A stretch of 64,000 nt of DNA from an uncultured Victivallis sp. Its GTDB lineage: Bacteria; Verrucomicrobiota; Lentisphaeria; Victivallales; Victivallaceae. Position 1 is the stretch's first letter, and each line of letters begins with the position of its first letter. The stretch is taken from contig NZ_CALXSK010000009.1 of the NCBI RefSeq assembly GCF_944391105.1, positions 18,441 to 82,440 of the forward strand, written 5' to 3'. The notes under the pieces were generated by a model that was not told the origin of the DNA, searched no databases, and was given only the letters and a program-made list of their open reading frames with translations. Shown piece after piece: positions 59,250 to 64,000 of the stretch. Both the position numbers and the translations under genes were made by a program.

Positions 59250-59981
59250 GTGCAGGAGATCTGCGGCAGAATCCATTCGCTCGAGAGCTTCGGCACACTC
59301 GATGGTCCGGGAGTGCGGTTCGTCGTGTTTCTGCAGGGGTGTCCGCTGCGCTGCCGCTACTGCCACAACCCCGATACGCAGCCGTTTGGCGGCGGGCGTG
59401 AGGTCACGGTTTCGGAGCTGATGCGGCAGATTGAGTCGTGCCGGAACTTCATCCGCTCCGGCGGCGTGACGCTTTCGGGCGGGGAGCCGCTCGCGCAGCC
59501 GGAGTTCGCGCGCGAACTCCTGACGCGCTGCCGGGCGGCGGGTTTCCACACCGCGCTCGACACCTCGGGCGCGTATGCGTTGTCACACTCGCGGAGCGTG
59601 ATCGAGGCGGCCGATCTGCTGCTGCTCGACATCAAGGCGTTCGATCCGGAACTCTGCCGGAGGCTTACGGGGGCGGACAATTCGAATGCGCTTGCGACGC
59701 TGGACGATTGCGAAGCGAAAGGTAAGCCGGTCTGGATTCGGCATGTTCTGGTTCCGGGATACACGCTTGAATTGTCTCAACTTCAGGAGCTTGCCGCTTT
59801 TCTCGCCCGGTTCCGCTGTGTGGAGCGCGTCGAACTGCTGCCGTTCCATCGTATGGCGGAATTCAAATGGCGGCAGCTCGGGGTCGAAGATCCGCTGGCG
59901 GGAATTCCGGAACCGACCGCCGCCGAAGTGAAAACAGCTGAGGAAATTTTCACGGCGGCCGGTTTGACGGCCGTCGTCTGA
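59250..59981 (+). CDS. pflA: Pyruvate formate-lyase activating enzyme
   Basis: Radical SAM enzyme that installs the glycyl radical on PflB. 243 residues. The iron-sulfur motif CRYCHNPD lies in QGCPLRCRYCHNPDTQPFGG, with three cysteines in the Cx3Cx2C form; SGGEPLAQPEFARELL and the DTSGAYAL segment are family features. GTG start with GGAGGG 4-5 bases upstream. Translationally close to pflB; the pair implies anaerobic mixed-acid fermentation. Confidence 0.96.
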   Translation: MQEICGRIHSLESFGTLDGPGVRFVVFLQGCPLRCRYCHNPDTQPFGGGREVTVSELMRQIESCRNFIRSGGVTLSGGEPLAQPEFARELLTRCRAAGFHTALDTSGAYALSHSRSVIEAADLLLLDIKAFDPELCRRLTGADNSNALATLDDCEAKGKPVWIRHVLVPGYTLELSQLQELAAFLARFRCVERVELLPFHRMAEFKWRQLGVEDPLAGIPEPTAAEVKTAEEIFTAAGLTAVV

Positions 59982-59991
59982 AGCGTTCCCG

Positions 59992-60867
59992 TTATGGAAT
60001 CCGCAGTTCAGCGACGCGGGATTCCAGCTCGGAACAGTTTTCGAGGTAAAACGCCGCATGTTCGAGATTGCGGAAGTTCTGCGCGGGGGTGATCTCGCGC
60101 GGCCGACCTGAAAGCGGTTTCAATACTGCCGTTTCGAAGATCAGCAGCGGTTTTCCCGGAACCCGGCGGATCGCCGCCATGACCTCCGGCCAGTTCAGGA
60201 GCCCGAGTCCCGGCAGCCAGTGCGCCTCGTCGACCCCGTCGTAGTCGGAGAGGTGAAATGCCTGGATTCGGTCTCGCAGGCGGTCGATGAATTCGGGGAC
60301 ACGCTCCATACTTCCCGGATAGGTCAAGTGATTCACGTCGAAACAGATTCCGACCGATTCCGGCATGTCGTCCGTCAATGCGAGCATCTCTTCGGGCGTA
60401 TTGCCGATGCAGGTGCGCGGCAGCAGTTCAACGTTCAGCGATGCGCCGATTTCACCGGCGGTGCGGCCAAGCGCCGCAACGACCGACCGGGTTTTCCGGA
60501 GGAGTTCGCCACGCGTCTCCGGCGCGTTCGGCTCGATGCTCGCGTGGAACGTGTAGTTCCGCGCCTTGAGCGGAGCGGTGATCCGGATGAATTCCGAGAG
60601 ATGCGCCGCGATTTCTTCGCGCTCCCGCTCGCCCGCCGGGAACGGAAAGTGTTCGAACGGCCAGAAGGGGAGGTGGATCGAGGCGAAGGTGATTCCCCCG
60701 AGAAGTTTGTCGTTCCGGCAGAAGCCGGTGAGCTCTTCCGCCTCATGGGGGGTCATATCATTCCCGCAGGAGAGCTCGATGCGTTGAAACTTGCTTGCGG
60801 CAAGCGCCTTGCGCCACTCCGGAATCCGGATTCGCTCCGCACTGACGGAAACGGCATACTCGTACAT
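59992..60867 (-). CDS. Sugar phosphate isomerase/epimerase family protein (TIM barrel)
   Basis: 291 residues of the AP-endonuclease-2/xylose-isomerase-like barrel: NYTFHASIEPNAPETRGELL, LNVELLPRTCIGNTPEEMLAL, CFDVNHLTYPGSMERVPEFI and AFHLSDYDGVDEAHWLPGLG supply the metal-binding Glu, Asp and His positions. Substrate unknown. Start at the ATG with AGAGGAA upstream. It converges with pflA (10 bases) and is divergent from the symporter gene, so the two may share control. Confidence 0.85.
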   Translation of the reverse strand: MYEYAVSVSAERIRIPEWRKALAASKFQRIELSCGNDMTPHEAEELTGFCRNDKLLGGITFASIHLPFWPFEHFPFPAGEREREEIAAHLSEFIRITAPLKARNYTFHASIEPNAPETRGELLRKTRSVVAALGRTAGEIGASLNVELLPRTCIGNTPEEMLALTDDMPESVGICFDVNHLTYPGSMERVPEFIDRLRDRIQAFHLSDYDGVDEAHWLPGLGLLNWPEVMAAIRRVPGKPLLIFETAVLKPLSGRPREITPAQNFRNLEHAAFYLENCSELESRVAELRIP

Positions 60868-61267
60868 GATGTTCCTCTGATGATGGTTGATGCGGTTCAT
60901 CCGCGAAATAGTATATCACCGGTTTCGGGGTATGACAAGTGCCGTTTCGGAAAAATTGCCGGAATCAGAGCGCGCGTATGTCCCGTTCGATCTTCGCGGA
61001 CGGAGAGTGGAGAGTTCGTTCCGGAATCCCCCTCTGTTCAACCGCACAGTGCACGACAAGGTTGTGTGCAGAAATCGGTTCAGCCCTGCTGCCTCCGGCG
61101 TGGAGCCGGGCTGAAGATGGCGAACGATGGCTTCCGGGGAATTTCCGGAATATGGGGATTTGCGTGTTTTTTAAATGCTTTTTGGAAATGTTCTCCTTTT
61201 TTGCATTCCGGAACCTTTCTTTCTCCTGTATAATATTGATAGCGTCATTTAACAGGGGGGATGATTC
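60868..61267. other. Intergenic region between the isomerase and symporter genes
   Basis: 400 bases without a gene. It holds a hairpin with arms CAGCCC/GGGCTG (61081-61113) without a T-run, and a perfect TATAAT at 61229-61234 with a poor -35, so the symporter promoter may need an activator, such as the AraC protein downstream. No coding signal or known RNA was seen in the first 300 bases. Confidence 0.4.
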
Positions 61268-62992
61268 ATGATGAATCGGGTGGTCGATTATGCTGTTGTC
61301 GTTGTCTACATGGTTTCCATGCTGGGAGCTGGTATCTGGTTCTCCCGTAAGCCGGAAAGTACGGAAGAGTATCTCCTTGGCGGCAGGACGCTTCCCTGGT
61401 GGGCTGTCGGAATCGGATTTGTCATGGGGCTGTTCAGCACCTATTCGATCGTGATGGTGCCGGGGGAAATTTTCAATCACGGACTTTCGCTGTGGATTTT
61501 TTCTCTGCTGGCGCCGCTGTTCACCATTCTATCGTTTTTCATCTTCATACGCTTCTATTTTATATTGAAATCGTTCACTCCCTTTGCGTATCTGGAACAT
61601 CGGTACAACAAGAACGTCCGAACAGTGGTGGCAATGATCTACGGCTGGTCCAGGCTGCTGTATCTGGCCATGGTACTGTTTGCCACATCAAAGATTTTTG
61701 AAGGGGCCTGCGGCTGGCATCCGGTTCTGTCGATCCTGCTCACCAGTTTTGTCGGCATTTTCTACACGTTTCTCGGCGGACGCAAAGCCGTCATCTGGAC
61801 CGATGTGATTCAGTTTGTGGTGCTGGTTTGCGGACTGGGAGCCGCGATCGTCGTTCTGTGCTGGAACATCGACGGAGGATTCTTTACTGCAATTCGCTGT
61901 GCGCTGGAGCAGGGACACGGACTTTCCCTCTTTCAGGAGTCGTCCTTTTATGAATTTGATGTGTCAAACCGCCTCTGTTTCTGGATTCTGCTGTTCAATG
62001 CCATTGTCGGGCCGATGTTTTCCTGTTGTGCCGACCAGATGTCGGTTCAGACACTGCTTTGCAACAGGAGTTACGAAGCTGCCAGAAAATCGATTTTTCT
62101 CAATCCGGTGCTGTCGATCCCTTTCACTTTGATTTTGTGGTTCATCGGTCTGGGAATTGTCTCCTATTATTATCAGCATCCTGATCCCGGGATACAGAAT
62201 GGGGACACGGCCTTTTTCATTTTCATGTCGTCCAAAGTGCCGTCCCCGTTCTTCGGGTTGATGATCTCCGCGATGCTGGCCGCGGCCATGTCGACGATCA
62301 ACGCCGGGTTGAACAGCATGTCGACGATTTACCTCAAGGAGTTTCACCTGCGCTTGTTCCGGCCGGAACTTGATGAAGCCGGTCAGGTTGCCGTCTCGCG
62401 GCTGTGCACGGTCTGTGTCGGGATTTTTACCGCACTGCTGGCTTCTTTGATCGCCGTCTTTTCGGAACGGTTCAGGCAGTCCGTGGTGGAGGTGCAGGTT
62501 GTATTTGACGCGTTTTCCGTCGTCATTCTGCCCGTTTTTCTTCTGGCTGTTCTCACCCGGAAGGCTTCCCCGGGGATTGCGTGGCCGTTCTGTTTTCTGT
62601 GCTGGGGAATGAATATGGGGGGGATCTACTGGTATACTGCGGCTCTGTCCGGCCTCGTGGAGAATCGTCAGGAGCTGATGCCGCAGCTTGCGGCAGGTCT
62701 GATACTGACCGCAACCGCGTTGGCGGCGGCCTGGCTCCTCCGGAAATCCGGATGGCGAAAATTTTTCCTTTACGGTGGACTCGGAATTGCGGGATTTTCG
62801 TGCCAGCTGCTGTTCTGGTTCTGGCGGCTCTGTGTCGGCTGCGAGGCAGGGCTCGGGTTTTCGTGGGTTGGAATTATGGGACAGTTGACCTTTCTTGCCG
62901 GCGGATTCGTTATCACACTGCTCTTCGGCCGAAACGCGCCCCCGGAAAAGAGCGAAGGGTTTACCATCTGGAGCTGCCGCAGAAGAAGCTGA
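61268..62992 (+). CDS. Sodium:solute symporter (SSS family)
   Basis: 574 residues with about 13-14 membrane segments. The first segments and the loop EEYLLGGRTLPWWAVGIGFV are typical of SSS sugar and organic acid symporters; MLAAAMSTINAGLNSMSTIY corresponds to the conserved helix 8 region with sodium-binding serines. Helices at the C-terminus are variable. GGGGGG lies 7 bases before the ATG. Substrate unknown; the flanking isomerase and AraC genes suggest a sugar or sugar acid. Confidence 0.9.
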   Translation: MMNRVVDYAVVVVYMVSMLGAGIWFSRKPESTEEYLLGGRTLPWWAVGIGFVMGLFSTYSIVMVPGEIFNHGLSLWIFSLLAPLFTILSFFIFIRFYFILKSFTPFAYLEHRYNKNVRTVVAMIYGWSRLLYLAMVLFATSKIFEGACGWHPVLSILLTSFVGIFYTFLGGRKAVIWTDVIQFVVLVCGLGAAIVVLCWNIDGGFFTAIRCALEQGHGLSLFQESSFYEFDVSNRLCFWILLFNAIVGPMFSCCADQMSVQTLLCNRSYEAARKSIFLNPVLSIPFTLILWFIGLGIVSYYYQHPDPGIQNGDTAFFIFMSSKVPSPFFGLMISAMLAAAMSTINAGLNSMSTIYLKEFHLRLFRPELDEAGQVAVSRLCTVCVGIFTALLASLIAVFSERFRQSVVEVQVVFDAFSVVILPVFLLAVLTRKASPGIAWPFCFLCWGMNMGGIYWYTAALSGLVENRQELMPQLAAGLILTATALAAAWLLRKSGWRKFFLYGGLGIAGFSCQLLFWFWRLCVGCEAGLGFSWVGIMGQLTFLAGGFVITLLFGRNAPPEKSEGFTIWSCRRRS

Positions 62993-63005
62993 CAGCATAT
63001 CGTTT

Positions 63006-63893
63006 TCAATGATTTTCCGGTTTGGAAAGGCCTCTCCCCGCCTGACGGAAGGCGCTGGGAGAGAGCCCGTTCCGTTTTCGGAACATCGCCGAGAAATGAA
63101 ATTCGTCGTGAAAACCCATTTCATAGGCGATTTCCTTGATGTTTTTCTGAGAGCTGAGCAGATAATTTTCCGCTGTCCGAAGGCGGCGTTCCAACAGATA
63201 TTGATAGGGAGTCATTCCGAAGTTCTTCTGGAAGATCCGGATCACCTGGGACTTGGAACGGCCGACCAGATCTGCCAGATCATGGACGGTGATTCTGCGG
63301 TTGAAACAGGTGTCGATGTATTTTCGGATTGCCAGCGCCGCACGACTTTCAGGATTCAAGGACAGGCTGTTGCGCTTTTCCGAGATCCTCTGAACCAGGG
63401 AAAGCAGGTAATGAGACATCTTCAAAAGAGTGTTTTCCCGTTCGTTCTTCAAGAGTTTCAGCCCCTGCCGGAACTCCTCCTCCAGGTGAACGCCTGGCAG
63501 GTACCAGTGTCCGTTCAATCCGTAACTGTTCAGGAGCGCTTCGGGCAGCGCACCGAGAAAATTGAACCAGGCAAGCTGCCATAAATGGCTCTTGTCCGTG
63601 TAATAACACGCTTCCATTCCGGGGCGGAGAATCAGCAGGTCTCCGTCTGTCAGAGTTTCCAGCTTCTGGCTGCATCGGCAGTATCCCCGGCCTCCGATGG
63701 TCAGGATGAACGCGCACACCCGGCATGAGTTGAAATTGATGAGAAACTTTTCTCCACAATGGGTGATCCCGGCCAATTCAATGTCGAACGGGGCAAGCCC
63801 TCCGCGGCCGGGTTTTACTTCCGAGAGCATCTCCAGGTCAAAGGGGGCACAGGGCTGAATCGAGGAGTAGAATATCGTTTCCTTTGTGCGCAT
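63006..63893 (-). CDS. AraC-family transcriptional regulator
   Basis: 295 residues: an N-terminal cupin-like domain (about 1-170, with DGDLLILRPGMEACYYTDKS as the ligand-barrel part) and the C-terminal AraC double helix-turn-helix (ITVHDLADLVGRSKSQVIRI, then KNIKEIAYEMGFHDEFHFSA and FRKRNGLSPSAFRQ). There is no clear ribosome site before the ATG. It converges on the symporter gene (13 bases between stops) and probably controls it and the isomerase gene. The sequence upstream (63894-64000) is AT-rich and holds no recognisable gene. Confidence 0.92.
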   Translation of the reverse strand: MRTKETIFYSSIQPCAPFDLEMLSEVKPGRGGLAPFDIELAGITHCGEKFLINFNSCRVCAFILTIGGRGYCRCSQKLETLTDGDLLILRPGMEACYYTDKSHLWQLAWFNFLGALPEALLNSYGLNGHWYLPGVHLEEEFRQGLKLLKNERENTLLKMSHYLLSLVQRISEKRNSLSLNPESRAALAIRKYIDTCFNRRITVHDLADLVGRSKSQVIRIFQKNFGMTPYQYLLERRLRTAENYLLSSQKNIKEIAYEMGFHDEFHFSAMFRKRNGLSPSAFRQAGRGLSKPENH

Positions 63894-64000
63894 TTTTTTA
63901 ATGTTTTCGATATTCTTTTTTTATTTTATGAGGTAATTTCAAAAGTTTTTAATTCGGCGGGATGAAAAAAGAGGCAGAAGGTTCATCTTAACTCTGGGAC

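Noticed and set aside
1..64000. CRISPR array, insertion sequence, prophage or attachment site
   Set aside because: No regularly spaced repeats, transposase or integrase motifs, or phage structural genes were seen; the tRNA-Gly is intact and not followed by an integrase.

Overview
This 64 kb window is a bacterial chromosome segment with dense, mostly high-GC coding and short AT-rich intergenic regions. It most resembles a gut-type anaerobe of the Lentisphaerota (Victivallis-like, PVC superphylum). The basis is: two type II pseudopilin-like proteins with the [17 protein letters not shown] signature and an H-x-DG-type tail, each next to a secreted carbohydrate-active protein and a sugar-type regulator; a MurA with Asp in place of the catalytic Cys, as in Chlamydia; a Kdo transferase, so a Gram-negative LPS; and an oxygen-sensitive pyruvate formate-lyase with its activase. 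The taxonomic call is an inference, because no rRNA is present.

Layout. 1-2712: 3' part of dnaE. 2727-12009: two adjacent polysaccharide-use loci (GntR/LacI-like regulator, pseudopilin, beta-helix protein; then AraC regulator divergent from a pseudopilin and a large secreted glycosidase). 12042-16831: a TadA-GNAT fusion behind a small lipoprotein, tRNA-Gly(CCC), and a DUF2089 regulator with an 836-aa membrane protein. 16949-17116: a compact unit of promoter, hairpin-displayed Shine-Dalgarno, 9-codon ORF and terminator. 17242-24154: an orphan HsdR-N-like nuclease, a secreted unknown, an ADP-ribosylglycohydrolase family protein, murA, and a MarR-MFS pair. 24193-28165: grpE-dnaJ-smpB and lemA-htpX. 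28228-36814: metY, then a long run ptsH, ptsI, a deoxyribosyltransferase-like gene, glmS, waaA, thiC. 36850-44980: rhaM, an unknown gene, yajC-secDF, and ybaB-recR-rnhC-galM-CYTH. 44973-46424: an arabinose/fucose isomerase family gene. 46588-53551: a glycogen operon (leader ORF, free-standing CBM48 protein, glgP, glgA, eukaryotic-type glgB). 53630-56952: a DUF4349 lipoprotein and a sigma-54 circuit. 57021-59981: pflB-pflA. 59992-63893: a TIM-barrel isomerase, a sodium:solute symporter and an AraC regulator.

How it works together. Much of the window is carbohydrate economy: secreted polysaccharide-active proteins, sugar isomerases and mutarotases (rhaM, galM, isomerases), a symporter, a PTS phosphorelay without permeases in view, glycogen storage and release, and fermentation through PFL. 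Stress and envelope housekeeping (grpE-dnaJ, htpX-lemA, secDF-yajC, murA, waaA, glmS) is interleaved.

The two most interesting regulatory structures are non-coding. At 56334-56541 a sigma-54 activator gene is divergent from a small membrane protein, with tandem palindromic sites that also overlap the activator's own promoter (PspF-like logic). At 16949-17116 a minus-strand leader carries a 9-codon ORF lying inside the stem of a GCAA-capped terminator. A 48-aa ORF with a strong ribosome site at the head of the glycogen operon is a third small element worth attention.
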